64,000 nucleotides of DNA. Origin: a bacterium. GTDB taxonomy: Bacteria; Armatimonadota; Fimbriimonadia; Fimbriimonadales; Fimbriimonadaceae. Every line of letters starts with the position of its first letter. The stretch's first letter is position 1. The stretch covers positions 496,001 to 560,000 of the forward strand of contig JAIXQR010000007.1 of NCBI GenBank assembly GCA_027485645.1, given 5' to 3'. Positions 54,106 through 63,924 of this stretch are shown here, piece by piece. The translations under genes were made by a program, and so were the position numbers. The notes under the pieces are model-generated. The model saw nothing but the letters and a program-made list of their open reading frames with translations. It was not told where the DNA came from and did no database searches.

Positions 54106-55947
54106 ATGAACAGAATCCTCAAGCTTCTTTCGATCCTGGTCGCGCTCTTCACCCTGAACGTGTCCCAAGCTCAGTTGGCAGGTGGTGGGCCAGAGCGAAT
54201 GACATGGGAGGCGACGGCGGAAGGTGGCGAGCTGATTCTCAAGGGCGAGATCGAGAAAGGCTGGCACCTCTACTCCACTATCCCGGTGAAGGACGGTCCA
54301 TTCCCGACCACGATCGAAGCAAAGGGAATCACGCTCGGCAAGAAGATTGTCGAACTTACGCCGAAGAAGAAGTTCGATCCAAATTTTGAACTGGACGTTC
54401 AAACCTTCGACGAAAAGGCCGAACTCCGAATTCCGATCACGGCCAAAAGCGGCGACTCCGCCACCGTCGATGTCACCTACCAACTCTGCAGCGACACCAC
54501 GTGTCTGAACCCCAGAACGAAAACCCTGACCGTCGACGTTTCGAAGGTCACTCCCGGAGCGGCTCCAGCAACGGTAGGAGCTACGACGCCTGATGATTCT
54601 GCCTCCGGAAAAATCACCCCGGTCAAGAAAGACTACGGCGGGCTGATTGCCTTCCTGGGCACGGCGATAGCCGCCGGTTTCTTCGCGCTCGTAACGCCGT
54701 GTGTTTTTCCGATGATTCCGATCACGGTCTCAATCTTTTCGAAGCAGGGCGAAGGTAGCGCGATCAAGCCGGCAATCGCATTCTGCCTCGGGATCATCAG
54801 CACCTTTACGATTCTTGGCGTCGGCGTCAGTCTTCTGTTCGGTGCGACGGGGCTGCAGAACCTAGCCAATGACCCCTGGTTGAACTTGGGAATGGGCATC
54901 TTATTCGTGGTTCTCGCCTTCAGCTTGTTTGGCGCATTTGAGATTGGCGTGCCAGCAAGTTGGGCCAACAAGCTCAACTCCAAGAAGCGATCAGGCCTGG
55001 CAGGTCCGATCGTCATGGGCTTGGTTTTCTCCCTCACGTCCTTCACGTGCACGATGCCCTTCGTCGGTACCTTGCTCGTTACCGCGGCCCAGGGCGACGT
55101 GCTCTATCCAATCGTCGGAATGCTTGGGTTCAGCTCGGCTTTCTCGCTTCCCTTTTTTGGCCTCGCCCTGTTCCCACGGGCGGTATCGAAACTGCCGAAG
55201 TCTGGAGGCTGGCTCTCCACGGTCAAAGCGTTCATGGGCTTCGTCGAGCTGATTGCCGCGATCAAGTTCTTTAGTACTGTCGATTTGGCGTGGCAGCTTG
55301 GCTGGCTCACCAAGGAGGTCTACCTGACCCTTTGGTTCGGCATCATGCTTCTTGCTGGCCTGTTCCTCCTTGGCTGGATTCGAATCCCAACCGTTCACGA
55401 TGAATCGAAGCCGGGCATTCCTCGAATTGGGGCCGCGCTCGCCTCCATTGCGGCCAGCGTTTGGTTCCTCACCGCTCTAAACGGCAACAGCTTGCAAGAC
55501 CTGGAGGCGTTTGTTCCTCCGGATCCTTACCCATACAAAGCGGGTGCCGGAGCGACGGCAAAGGCGAATGAGGAAGGCTGGCTTGGCTCTTACGACCTCG
55601 CGGTCGCCGAAGCAAAGAAAACCGGAAAGCCGATCTTCATCGACTTCACAGGAATCTACTGCTCGAACTGCCGCTGGATGGAGAAGAACGTCTTGAGCAA
55701 GCCGGATGTTAAAGACGAGCTCAAGAACTTTGTGCTTGCGAAACTTTATACGGACCGCCGAGACAATGCCGAAGATCAGCGCTACCAAAAGCTCAAAATC
55801 GATCTCACGGGTAGCGCGGCAAACCCGGTTTATGCCGTCGTGAATGCTGAGGGCAAGCTATTGGCTTCTTCGGAGTACGACCGCGACGTTCAGCGGTTTG
55901 CGAGCTTTATGAAGTCGGGCCGCGACAAGCTAGTCAGTCTCCGCTAG
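54106..55947 (+). CDS. dsbD: thiol:disulfide interchange protein DsbD
   Basis: Carries electrons from cytoplasmic thioredoxin to periplasmic thiols. The 613-residue protein has a signal peptide (start MNRILKLLSILVALFTLNVSQAQ), the N-terminal DsbD-alpha domain with its Cys pair in QLCSDTTCLNPRT, an eight-helix membrane domain with cysteines in TPCVFPMIP and SFTCTMPFVG, and a C-terminal thioredoxin-like domain with the CxxC site in FTGIYCSNCRWMEKNV. The start at 54106 is preferred to 54067 because it opens the signal peptide. It converges on rsmE with an 18-nt overlap. Confidence 0.95.
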   Translation: MNRILKLLSILVALFTLNVSQAQLAGGGPERMTWEATAEGGELILKGEIEKGWHLYSTIPVKDGPFPTTIEAKGITLGKKIVELTPKKKFDPNFELDVQTFDEKAELRIPITAKSGDSATVDVTYQLCSDTTCLNPRTKTLTVDVSKVTPGAAPATVGATTPDDSASGKITPVKKDYGGLIAFLGTAIAAGFFALVTPCVFPMIPITVSIFSKQGEGSAIKPAIAFCLGIISTFTILGVGVSLLFGATGLQNLANDPWLNLGMGILFVVLAFSLFGAFEIGVPASWANKLNSKKRSGLAGPIVMGLVFSLTSFTCTMPFVGTLLVTAAQGDVLYPIVGMLGFSSAFSLPFFGLALFPRAVSKLPKSGGWLSTVKAFMGFVELIAAIKFFSTVDLAWQLGWLTKEVYLTLWFGIMLLAGLFLLGWIRIPTVHDESKPGIPRIGAALASIAASVWFLTALNGNSLQDLEAFVPPDPYPYKAGAGATAKANEEGWLGSYDLAVAEAKKTGKPIFIDFTGIYCSNCRWMEKNVLSKPDVKDELKNFVLAKLYTDRRDNAEDQRYQKLKIDLTGSAANPVYAVVNAEGKLLASSEYDRDVQRFASFMKSGRDKLVSLR

Positions 55948-56631
55948 GAGTAGGCCAGCCGCGACCATGGCCGCGTGTTCCACTCTAAGAACTCGCGGAC
56001 CGATGGTCACCGCCAGATCTCCGATCATCTCGACTTCTCGAGGAGCCCATCCACCTTCGGGGCCGATTGCAATCACGCGCTTTCCAATCCGGGTCCGTGT
56101 AAGCCGACGGCCAACTCCCTCGACTTCTGACAACACATCGGCCTCGGGGTACTTCGCCAAGAACTCCTTCAGGTCGTTGACCAAGGTGAATTCGGGCAGG
56201 CGGGTTCGGTAGCAGACTTCGGCGGCTTCCCGGGCGATCGACTCGAGTCGCCGAATTCGGTCCATCTTCTTGCCGGCGTCCCATTTGACGACTGTCCGAT
56301 CGGTGGAAAAGAGTACGAAGTGCGAGACGCCGATCTCGGTTCCGGCGCGCACGATTTCGTCCAACTTTTCCCCCTTGGGAAGAGACTGACCTAGCGTTAC
56401 GTGTACGAGGGGTTCCGTTTTCGGATACTCGACGGCGACCGCTTCGGCGTCGTGGCCATCGAAGATGGCGCGAACGAGAGATCCGTCATTCGGAAGGATC
56501 GCAATCTCTGCTCCCGCACTTAGTCGGAGGACCTTGCGCAGCTTGTCGATTTCTGGCTTTGGCAGCTCAATCGTGCCTTCAGTTGGAGCGCCTGGGATGA
56601 AGATCCTAGGGAGAGACCTGGAAGGCCTCAT
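55930..56631 (-). CDS. rsmE: 16S rRNA (uracil1498-N3)-methyltransferase RsmE
   Basis: A SPOUT methyltransferase that methylates U1498 of 16S rRNA. The 233-residue protein has the N-terminal PUA-like part (IELPKPEIDKLRKVLRLSAG) and the knot region VIAIGPEGGWAPREVEMI with the AdoMet motif GPEGG, then GPRVLRVEHAAMVA. Its start overlaps the prmA stop by 4 nt. It is the last gene of rpoZ-dnaJ-prmA-rsmE and overlaps the dsbD 3' end. Confidence 0.93.
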   Translation of the reverse strand: MRPSRSLPRIFIPGAPTEGTIELPKPEIDKLRKVLRLSAGAEIAILPNDGSLVRAIFDGHDAEAVAVEYPKTEPLVHVTLGQSLPKGEKLDEIVRAGTEIGVSHFVLFSTDRTVVKWDAGKKMDRIRRLESIAREAAEVCYRTRLPEFTLVNDLKEFLAKYPEADVLSEVEGVGRRLTRTRIGKRVIAIGPEGGWAPREVEMIGDLAVTIGPRVLRVEHAAMVAAGLLLAETD

Positions 56632-57566
56632 TTACGGAAGGAAGCTCCCACCCAATCGTCTTCCTGCCGCATTTCTACCAGCGTGAAGCCAACCGCTTCG
56701 GCCGCGAGTTGGACATCGGGCCAGTTCTGCTCAATGATGCCGCTCACGATCCAGTAACCGCCAGGCTTAACCGCCGCGTATGCCTCAGGGGAAAGTCGGA
56801 TCAGGATCATCGAGATGATGTTGCTGAGAACGACCTCGAACTGTCGGGCCGCCGCCGGAAGCTCGTTTGGCGTGACTCCGCGGTCGGCGTCGGTGAGAAC
56901 AAGTTCATCCTCGCCCCAATCGCCCGGAGCACCATCTTCGCCGTGGACCACCGGATCAAACCCGCCGCCAACAAAGTACTCGATGCTGACGTTGTTGCGA
57001 TCTGCGTTCTCGCGCGCGACGGAGACGGCCGTGGCGTCGATGTCGCTAGCATAAACCTTTGCGGCGCCGAGAAGCTTCGCGCCGACCGCCAGAATGCCGC
57101 TACCGCAGCCTACGTCGGCTACGTCTAGACCAGCAACCGGAACTTCCGAGAGCAGTTCAAGGCAGAGCCGGGTGGTTGGGTGATCGCCGGTGCCAAACGC
57201 CTGCCCCGGATCCAACGTGATCACGAGGTCTTCTGGAAGGGGCTCATATGGTTCCCAACTTGGCGTGACGACAAATCTCTGGCCAATGCGACGTGGCTTA
57301 AAGTACTGCTTCCAGACCTCGTCCCAGTTCTGCTCTTCGAACTCAACCACTTGCGTTTCAACCGCACCGGCAGCCTCGAGTCCGGATGCAAGTTCGGCGG
57401 CCGTATCGGAAGCACCGGGAACAAGCGGCAAGCAGCCAGATAGCCAAGGCTTGGTCTCGATGGTGTTCTCGATTCCAGATTGGAGGAAGAGCTCAATGAT
57501 CGGCGAGGTGTCTTCTGGCCAAGGTTCAAGCTTGGCTTTCACTTCGATCCAGGTCATTTTTTCCAT
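56628..57566 (-). CDS. prmA: ribosomal protein L11 methyltransferase
   Basis: Class I AdoMet methyltransferase that trimethylates L11. The 312-residue protein has [22 protein letters not shown], the AdoMet motif [20 protein letters not shown], and the catalytic-region sequence [15 protein letters not shown] near the end (NPPF/NLP-type motif altered to SNII as in PrmA). The N-terminal domain is typical for substrate binding. The start overlaps dnaJ by 13 nt; dnaJ-prmA-rsmE order is common in bacteria. Confidence 0.93.
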   Translation of the reverse strand: MEKMTWIEVKAKLEPWPEDTSPIIELFLQSGIENTIETKPWLSGCLPLVPGASDTAAELASGLEAAGAVETQVVEFEEQNWDEVWKQYFKPRRIGQRFVVTPSWEPYEPLPEDLVITLDPGQAFGTGDHPTTRLCLELLSEVPVAGLDVADVGCGSGILAVGAKLLGAAKVYASDIDATAVSVARENADRNNVSIEYFVGGGFDPVVHGEDGAPGDWGEDELVLTDADRGVTPNELPAAARQFEVVLSNIISMILIRLSPEAYAAVKPGGYWIVSGIIEQNWPDVQLAAEAVGFTLVEMRQEDDWVGASFRK

Positions 57567-58681
57567 CCAAACAGGTTGTGGAAGAAACCGCCGGGTTCGG
57601 CGCCGTGCGGCATGTTTTCGCCGCGAAGCTCGGCAAGCTCTCGAATCAGTTTCGCTTCGGGTTCGGTCAGTTTGGTTGGAATCAAAACGTTCACTTGCAC
57701 GGTTAAATCTCCGCGTCGTCCACCGTGCAGAGGCGGGAGTCCTGCTCCGCGCGCGGTCAAAGGCGTGCCTGGCTGCGTACCGGCCTTAATTTCGAGCTCG
57801 ATGTCCGAGTCGATGCCTTGAATCTTGACCTTATCGCCCAGTGCGGCTTGGGCAAAGGTGAGATCAAGAATGGTGAAGAGATGAGTGCCCCGTCGCTCAA
57901 ATCGAGAATCGCCCTCTACTTCGAGTGAGATGTACAGATCGCCTGGTCGGCCGGTTCCAACGCCTTCACTTCCTGCACCCGGAATTTGCATCGTTGCGCC
58001 GTTGTCAACACCAGCCGGAACGTCTACCGACATGGTTTTCCGTTGGCGTTCAAGCTTTTGTCCTCGGCACTTTTTGCAAGGGTTTGAGGTGGTGGTTCCT
58101 TCGCCGCGGCAAGTTGGACAAACGGTCTGAGTTCGAACTTGCCCGATGAAGGTGCTACGGACGGTGGTTACCGCTCCCGCGCCCTTGCAGCCAGAGCAAG
58201 TTTCGGGAGCTCCGCCGCCTTCGACGCCCGTTCCGCGGCAGCTAGAACATTTCGCGTAAGTGTCGAAGTTGACTTCCTTCTTGACTCCGGTCAGGACTTC
58301 TTGAAGGGTGATGGTCGCGGTCGTTTGAACATCATCTCCATCGCGCCCGGTTCGGCGACGCCCGGTTTGGCCGCCGGCCGCACCGCCGAAGAACATGTCG
58401 AAGATGTCGCCGATGCCGCCACCGCCGTTGAAGAAATCTCCGGGGCCAGCCGTTGGGCCATCTTCGGTCGTACCAAACTGGTCAAAGCGCGCACGCTTCT
58501 CAGGATCGCTCAGGACGGAGTAGGCAGAGCCAATTTCCTTGAACTTCTCCTCCGCCGTCGGGTCGTTTGGGTTGACGTCGGGGTGATGTTGACGCGCGAG
58601 ACGGCGGTAGGCGGACTTAATTTCGTCCGCCGACGCGCTCCTTGAAACTCCGAGAACCTCGTAGGGATCCCTAACCGCCAT
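57554..58681 (-). CDS. dnaJ: molecular chaperone DnaJ
   Basis: A 375-residue type I J-protein. J domain [20 protein letters not shown] with HPD in [14 protein letters not shown], a G/F-rich linker, four zinc repeats ([32 protein letters not shown]), then the client-binding domain. The fourth repeat lacks its last Gly (CRGQK rather than CxGxG). It is the DnaK co-chaperone, and a shorter second J-protein gene begins at 63959. It lies 10 nt downstream of rpoZ and overlaps prmA. Confidence 0.96.
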   Translation of the reverse strand: MAVRDPYEVLGVSRSASADEIKSAYRRLARQHHPDVNPNDPTAEEKFKEIGSAYSVLSDPEKRARFDQFGTTEDGPTAGPGDFFNGGGGIGDIFDMFFGGAAGGQTGRRRTGRDGDDVQTTATITLQEVLTGVKKEVNFDTYAKCSSCRGTGVEGGGAPETCSGCKGAGAVTTVRSTFIGQVRTQTVCPTCRGEGTTTSNPCKKCRGQKLERQRKTMSVDVPAGVDNGATMQIPGAGSEGVGTGRPGDLYISLEVEGDSRFERRGTHLFTILDLTFAQAALGDKVKIQGIDSDIELEIKAGTQPGTPLTARGAGLPPLHGGRRGDLTVQVNVLIPTKLTEPEAKLIRELAELRGENMPHGAEPGGFFHNLFGWKK

Positions 58682-58691
58682 CTGCTTTGTA

Positions 58692-59180
58692 TTACTCGCT
58701 TACGGTTTCGTCATCGTCAGAGCTTTCTTGCTCTGCGAGATCGTTCAACGAGAGGGTGCCTTCGCCATCGTCGCCGATTTCCGTTTCTTCCTCTTCTCCA
58801 ACAAGGTCGGAGAGGGACATGATCTCTTCCGGGTCAACGAGTTCTTCAACATCGTCGTCCGAAAGAATGGTGTCATCGCTGATGAGAACAACTTCAGCTT
58901 CATCAAGCGCCGGCAGCAGCATTCCGCGCTCGGAAACGCTTTCATCAACCAGCAAGTCGACTTCCATCGCAATGTCGATGGCTTCGAGCTTGTCGGGCAA
59001 GATCGGCTTAATTTTGCCAGCCGCAATTTCGGCAAGGGCAATCGTTAAAGGGTGTTTGGAGTCAACGTGGACGAGTGCCGGGGCACCTTCTCCAAGTTGC
59101 TTGGCGCGCTTTGCGGCGAGATTCGAGAGTACGAACTTTCCGTATGGATAGTCGTTGAGGATATCGGGTTTTGGAAGCAT
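58692..59180 (-). CDS. rpoZ: RNA polymerase omega subunit with long acidic tail
   Basis: The first 60-65 residues ([20 protein letters not shown], then [25 protein letters not shown]) carry the omega family core, which supports assembly of beta-prime. The remaining 100 residues (for example [28 protein letters not shown]) form a strongly acidic tail ending [12 protein letters not shown]; omega subunits are normally about 65-100 residues long. The tail could bind basic regions of polymerase partners. It is the first gene of the cluster with dnaJ, prmA and rsmE. Confidence 0.85.
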   Translation of the reverse strand: MLPKPDILNDYPYGKFVLSNLAAKRAKQLGEGAPALVHVDSKHPLTIALAEIAAGKIKPILPDKLEAIDIAMEVDLLVDESVSERGMLLPALDEAEVVLISDDTILSDDDVEELVDPEEIMSLSDLVGEEEETEIGDDGEGTLSLNDLAEQESSDDDETVSE

Positions 59181-59248
59181 AGCCCAGTGATGCGAACTTT
59201 CAATTTACCCTTTCGAAGCAGGTAATTGCCATCCGGTAACCTCATTTC

Positions 59249-60043
59249 ATGAAGTTGATCCGGTTTGAGCTCAAAGCCGATCCGAGCAAAATCCGTTCCG
59301 GAATTGTGCAGGCGGGCAAGGTTTACGAAACGGAAGGCGGCCAAGGGGTCGGAGTGCACGAAGCTGCCCTCGTTCGGCCTTTGATCCCCGTGGCGAAAAC
59401 AACTTCGGTCCGGATCTTCCACCGCGACTTCCAGCCTGACGCGATTCAGCAGATGGAGATGGAGGACTTCCACTACTTCGTTGGTAATCCAGGAAGCCTG
59501 ATCGGCCCGAGCCAAATTGTGCCGTACCCTTACTGGACGGATCACTTAACGGTAGTTCCCTACTTGGCTGCCGTCGTACTTGGCGATGCTTGGAAGGTTG
59601 ATATTCAATATGCCGACGAACTCATTCTCGGCGTCACCATCATGGCCGTTCTCGTTGCGCACGATATGTTCCAACAAGATCGAAAGCTGGGACGCGGCAT
59701 GGGCCGATCCTATGACGTCGCCGCCGCCTTTGGCCCTGTTTTGACCACCCCGGAAGAACTGGATGGTTCGGTTACGAATGACGAGATGGGCCGACGGTAC
59801 GAACTTGAGTCGGTCGTTCGAATCAACGGCGTAGAAAAAACCCGGGGCAACAGCGTCGAACTTCCATTGACGCTCGCGCAAGCAATCCAGTCCGCCAGCC
59901 AGGGAGCACCGCTCCGCGAAGGCGATATTGTTGCCATCGGCCCCTTGGTAGATGAGCCCGAACTGGTGCGAATTGACCCCGAAGATGAGATTCAAGTAGC
60001 GGTGGAGAGCCTCGGCGCGATCTCCATCAAAATGGACGCGTAA
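59249..60043 (+). CDS. fumarylacetoacetase-fold family protein lacking the E-x-E metal motif
   Basis: A 264-residue protein with the layout of the FAH/MhpD family. YLAAVVLGDAWKVDIQ aligns with the usual EaELavViG segment but has Pro-Tyr where the metal-binding Glu residues sit. The later segments (GRSYDVAAAFGPVLTTPEEL, VRINGVEKTRGNSVELPLTL, LREGDIVAIGP) are recognisable. It may be an inactive or altered enzyme, binding a carbonyl ligand without catalysis. It sits 9 nt before the M16 peptidase gene, with which it probably forms an operon. Confidence 0.72.
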   Translation: MKLIRFELKADPSKIRSGIVQAGKVYETEGGQGVGVHEAALVRPLIPVAKTTSVRIFHRDFQPDAIQQMEMEDFHYFVGNPGSLIGPSQIVPYPYWTDHLTVVPYLAAVVLGDAWKVDIQYADELILGVTIMAVLVAHDMFQQDRKLGRGMGRSYDVAAAFGPVLTTPEELDGSVTNDEMGRRYELESVVRINGVEKTRGNSVELPLTLAQAIQSASQGAPLREGDIVAIGPLVDEPELVRIDPEDEIQVAVESLGAISIKMDA

Positions 60044-60051
60044 ACGAACCT

Positions 60052-61296
60052 ATGTCAAACATCGTGAAGCACACTCTGCCCAACGGCATGCGAGTTCTTG
60101 TGGAGCCAGTTGGCCATGTCCGCTCTGCTGCAGTCGGCCTGTGGTGCAAAACCGGTAGCCGGCATGAAAACGAGAACGAAGCCGGAATTACGCACCTGAT
60201 CGAGCACATGCTCTTTAAGGGCACGAAGAACCGGACGGCAAAGCAGATCGCTGAGTCGATCGAAGGTCGAGGCGGTTCCCTAAACGCCTTCACCGACCGC
60301 GAAAGCACCTGCTACTACTGCCGAATCTTGTCGGATGACCTGGAAAACGGCATCGATGTTCTCTCTGACATGATGCTGAACTCGCTCATTGATCCGGAAG
60401 AGCTGAAGCGAGAAGAACAGGTCGTGCTTGAGGAAATTCGCCGCAGCGAAGACGAACCTGGAGACCACGTTCACGAACTCCACCTTGAAGGTCGCTGGGG
60501 GAGCCACCCTCTCGGAAAGCCGATCATTGGCACGCGCGAATCCGTGTCGTCGTTCGAGCCATCGCACATCCGCGCCTACATGGATCGGCAATACCGCGCC
60601 GAAAACGTGGTGCTTTCGATTGCTGGGAATGTTGATCCAGCCGTCGTGATTCACAAGGCAGAAGAATGGTTCGGGGCCCTACCGACTGGTGTGAGCGATT
60701 CTCAGCCCACGAGGCCATCTGGAAGCGGTGGAGTGAACTACATTGAAAAGGACGTCGAGCAGGTTCACTTCTGCATCGGCACGGAGGGTTGTTCGCTCTA
60801 CGATGACGAACTATTCACCCTTGCCGTGTTGGACGGAGCTATGGGTGGCAGCATGTCCTCTCGGCTCTTCCAAGAAATCCGCGAAAAGCGAGGGCTCGCA
60901 TACTCCGTCGGAAGCTACACCCTGACCTACGGTGCCGGTGGAGCCTTCACGGTTTACGGAGGAACCAGCGAACAGAACTGGGAACAGGTTCAAGATCTCG
61001 TTCGGCTAGAGTTCGACAACTTGATGAAATCTGGCTTGGAAGAAGAAGAGCTTGCGCGAACCAAGCGCCACCTGGCCGGCTCGATCGTTCTGGGGCTTGA
61101 AGGCATGAGCAGCCGCATGATGCGGATGAGCAAAAACGAACTGCACCACGGTCGCATCATTCCGATCGAAGAGACATTGGCCAAGCTTGAAGCAGTCACG
61201 AACGACGGAATTGTTGAGATTGCAAACCGAATCCTCAAGCCAGAGCTCGTAAGCACGACGGCCATTGGACCGGTTGCCGAAGCTGAAACTGCATGA
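60052..61296 (+). CDS. M16 family zinc peptidase (processing-peptidase-like)
   Basis: A 414-residue single-unit M16B peptidase. It has the inverse zinc motif HLIEHMLFKGT (H-x-x-E-H, about residues 46-50) with the downstream Glu in the RREEQVVLEEIRRSEDEPGD region. The C-terminal half holds the inactive homologue domain (VYGGTSEQNWEQVQDLV). M16B enzymes such as YmxG/mitochondrial-type peptidases cleave peptides in the cytoplasm or envelope; the substrate is unknown. It overlaps the following kinase by 4 nt. Confidence 0.94.
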   Translation: MSNIVKHTLPNGMRVLVEPVGHVRSAAVGLWCKTGSRHENENEAGITHLIEHMLFKGTKNRTAKQIAESIEGRGGSLNAFTDRESTCYYCRILSDDLENGIDVLSDMMLNSLIDPEELKREEQVVLEEIRRSEDEPGDHVHELHLEGRWGSHPLGKPIIGTRESVSSFEPSHIRAYMDRQYRAENVVLSIAGNVDPAVVIHKAEEWFGALPTGVSDSQPTRPSGSGGVNYIEKDVEQVHFCIGTEGCSLYDDELFTLAVLDGAMGGSMSSRLFQEIREKRGLAYSVGSYTLTYGAGGAFTVYGGTSEQNWEQVQDLVRLEFDNLMKSGLEEEELARTKRHLAGSIVLGLEGMSSRMMRMSKNELHHGRIIPIEETLAKLEAVTNDGIVEIANRILKPELVSTTAIGPVAEAETA

Positions 61297-62885
61297 CAAA
61301 CCGACTTTTGGCGCTGCTAGAGCGTGCGACGAAGGCGGACAGCGTCAGTGCGCTTACGGCCGAGTTGGTGCAGGTCTTGGTCCAGCTGTCCGGTGCCGAG
61401 TCGTGTGATATCTTGCTGCGAGAAGGATCGGACATGCTCGTGCTGCGAGCCAGCACGATGTATCCCGAACTGCTGGGACGGTTGCGTCTGGGCAAGCAAG
61501 TTGGGCTTTGCGGCATTGCGCTGGCATCGAACACGCCGGTTTACATCGAGGCCAACGTCCAGAAGGACCCTCGCTATGCTCGGTACCCGGACACCCATGA
61601 GCATGCCTTCGAGGCAGAAGCGGTATTGCCACTAACGAGTGCGGATATTCCGAACGGAGTTGTACTGTTTCGATTCACTGAGCCGACGCAGTTCCCGACA
61701 GAACGAAAGGCAGAACTTGAACAGGCCGCGGTGATGACACAGTTGATCATCGATGTTTGGCGCAATGCCTACGGTCAAGGGACTCGCCACACTCGCCTTG
61801 GCGCGCTGAGCGAAGTTTCCAAGACGATCTCCCAGTCGCCGTATTTGGAGGAGATTCTGCAGCTCTTGGTGAACTACACGGCCCAGCAGTTCAATTACCG
61901 GGTCTGCACCGTTCGTTTGCTTGATGAAGCGCGAGGCGAGCTCGTGCTACGCGCCACCCAGGCTCCCGCAAAGGCCTACCAAAAGAAGCGCGCGATTAAG
62001 CTTGGAGAAAGCTTCGCGGGTAAGGCAATTGCCGAAAATCAGCCGGTCATCGTTCGGGACGTTCAGATCGCCGACGAATACATCGGACACGACTTGGCGG
62101 TCGAACAAGGACTACGGTCAATGATCTGTATCCCGTTGACGATGCAAGGACGCCCCATCGGAGTCCTCAGCTGCTACACGGCCGAGGTCCGAGATTTCGG
62201 GGCAGATGAGATCAAGGCGCTTGAGACGCTGGCTAAGCAGGCGGCAGTCAGCATTGAGCACGCGAAAATGCAAGTTCGAAACACCCTGATGCAAGAGATG
62301 CATCACCGGGTGAAGAACAACCTGCAACAGGTCGCGTCCCTGCTTCGCCTCCAGATGCGGCACAGCAGCTACAAAACTCTTGAGGACGCCCTCGGAGACT
62401 GCCTGAATCGAATCCTCGCAATCAGCAGCGTGCATGATCTTCTAAGCCGAGACGACCTGGACCATGTGGGACTGCGTAGCATCGCCGAAACCTTGGTGCA
62501 TCACCAGCAGAGCTCATTCTTGCTTCCTGACCGCAAAGTCCGGTTTGAAGTTCGCGGATCAGATGTTCGCTTGAACATGACTCAGGCAACCCAAGTTGCG
62601 CTCGTGCTGAACGAACTGATCCAGAACGCAGTGGAGCACGGTTTTGAAGATTCACTCGAAGGTGAGATCCACGTTAATGTCGAAGACTCGGATGAGGAAG
62701 TCAGCGTTTGGGTCAGCAACAGCGGCGACCCGTTGCCCGATGACTTTAACCCGACCGTCAGTAGCCACCTGGGCCTCAAGATTGTCGATAACCTCGCGAG
62801 AGGCTTGAACGGCAAGTTCAAAATGTCAAATGTCCTTGGTTGGACGGTGGCAGAAGTCACCTTCCATCGGTCCACAAGCGAGTAA
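61293..62885 (+). CDS. GAF-GAF-HisKA_2 sensor histidine kinase
   Basis: A 530-residue soluble kinase. Two GAF domains (about 5-155 and 170-315; second ends PIGVLSCYTAEVRDFGADEI) precede a HisKA_2 dimerisation segment with the acceptor His in MQEMHHRVKNNLQQVASLLRLQ (about residue 335). HATPase_c follows: N box VLNELIQNAVEHGF, G motif VWVSNSGDPLPDDF, and HLGLKIVDNLARGLNG. Kinases of this type often act on EAL/response regulators or Phyr-like partners; none is adjacent. It starts within the M16 stop (ATGA). Confidence 0.9.
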   Translation: MTNRLLALLERATKADSVSALTAELVQVLVQLSGAESCDILLREGSDMLVLRASTMYPELLGRLRLGKQVGLCGIALASNTPVYIEANVQKDPRYARYPDTHEHAFEAEAVLPLTSADIPNGVVLFRFTEPTQFPTERKAELEQAAVMTQLIIDVWRNAYGQGTRHTRLGALSEVSKTISQSPYLEEILQLLVNYTAQQFNYRVCTVRLLDEARGELVLRATQAPAKAYQKKRAIKLGESFAGKAIAENQPVIVRDVQIADEYIGHDLAVEQGLRSMICIPLTMQGRPIGVLSCYTAEVRDFGADEIKALETLAKQAAVSIEHAKMQVRNTLMQEMHHRVKNNLQQVASLLRLQMRHSSYKTLEDALGDCLNRILAISSVHDLLSRDDLDHVGLRSIAETLVHHQQSSFLLPDRKVRFEVRGSDVRLNMTQATQVALVLNELIQNAVEHGFEDSLEGEIHVNVEDSDEEVSVWVSNSGDPLPDDFNPTVSSHLGLKIVDNLARGLNGKFKMSNVLGWTVAEVTFHRSTSE

Positions 62886-62908
62886 TCGCTTGTGGGTAAA
62901 ACGCCGAA

Positions 62909-63868
62909 ATGCCTTTGGTGGACCTGCCTCTTGACGAACTGAGAACTTACGCCGGACGAAACCCGAAACCCGCTGACCACGCAGCTTTTTGGGACGCCGG
63001 GCTTGAAGAACTGTCCTCGTTTGACCACCAAGTGGAAATCGTTGACAGCTGGTTTCAGCCCGCCAACGTTCGGTGTGCTGACCTTTGGTTTACGGGCACG
63101 GGCAACTCACGCATTCATGCCAAGTTGCTGATTCCGCGACACCTCAGCGGTCCGGCGCCCGCGCTCTGCCATTTCCACGGCTACAGCATGCGGGCCGATG
63201 ATTGGATGGGATACATGGCCTATGCCGGGGCTGGTTTCGTGGTTGCGGCGCTTGACTGTCGCGGGCAGGCGGGACAGTCACAAGACGGTGTTTCGGTAAA
63301 GGGTCCAACACTCGACGGTCACATCATCCGAGGATTGGATGACGAACCGAGCAAGATGTACTACCGAAACGTCTTCCTCGACACCGCTCTCTTAGCTCGC
63401 CTGGTGATGAACTTGCCGGAAGTCGATCCAGCTCGCGTGGGGGCGTACGGAGGATCGCAAGGCGGCGCGCTTGCCTTGGCCTGCGCATCGTTGGAGCCCC
63501 GAATTGCACGAGTTGCGCCGGTTCACCCGTTCCTCTCCGACTATCAGCGAGTTTGGGAAATGGATCAGGACGTGGCGGCATACGCCGAGCTACGCCGCTT
63601 CTTCCGGCAGTTCGATCCGCAACACAAGCGAGAAGCGGAGATCTTCGAGCGACTAGGCTACATCGACGTGCAGCATCTCACGGACCGAATCCAAGGGGAG
63701 GTTCTCATGGGCATCGGATTGATGGACACGATCACTCCGCCATCAACTTGCTACGCTGCATACAACAAGATTCAGTCGCCAAAGCGAGAGGTTGTCTATC
63801 CCGATTTTGGACACGAAGGGCTGCCAGAGTTTGGCGACTACGCGTTCGAGTTCTTCAGCCAAATGTAA
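62909..63868 (+). CDS. acetyl xylan esterase (AXE1/cephalosporin-C deacetylase) family hydrolase
   Basis: A 319-residue alpha/beta hydrolase of the AXE1 type. The N-terminus MPLVDLPLDELRTYAGRN with PADHAAFWDAGLEEL is characteristic, followed by ALCHFHGYSMRADDW, the nucleophile elbow GAYGGSQGGALALAC (Ser in G-x-S-x-G), and the catalytic acid and His in GIGLMDTITPPSTCYA and PDFGHEGLPEFGD. It deacetylates acylated sugars or xylan. No signal peptide, so it probably acts on oligosaccharides in the cytoplasm. It stands apart downstream of the kinase. Confidence 0.93.
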   Translation: MPLVDLPLDELRTYAGRNPKPADHAAFWDAGLEELSSFDHQVEIVDSWFQPANVRCADLWFTGTGNSRIHAKLLIPRHLSGPAPALCHFHGYSMRADDWMGYMAYAGAGFVVAALDCRGQAGQSQDGVSVKGPTLDGHIIRGLDDEPSKMYYRNVFLDTALLARLVMNLPEVDPARVGAYGGSQGGALALACASLEPRIARVAPVHPFLSDYQRVWEMDQDVAAYAELRRFFRQFDPQHKREAEIFERLGYIDVQHLTDRIQGEVLMGIGLMDTITPPSTCYAAYNKIQSPKREVVYPDFGHEGLPEFGDYAFEFFSQM

Positions 63869-63924
63869 TTTCAATTCGATAGGCCGAGAGACCCAAGGTC
63901 GGGAATCTTCGCGGTAAATTGAGT

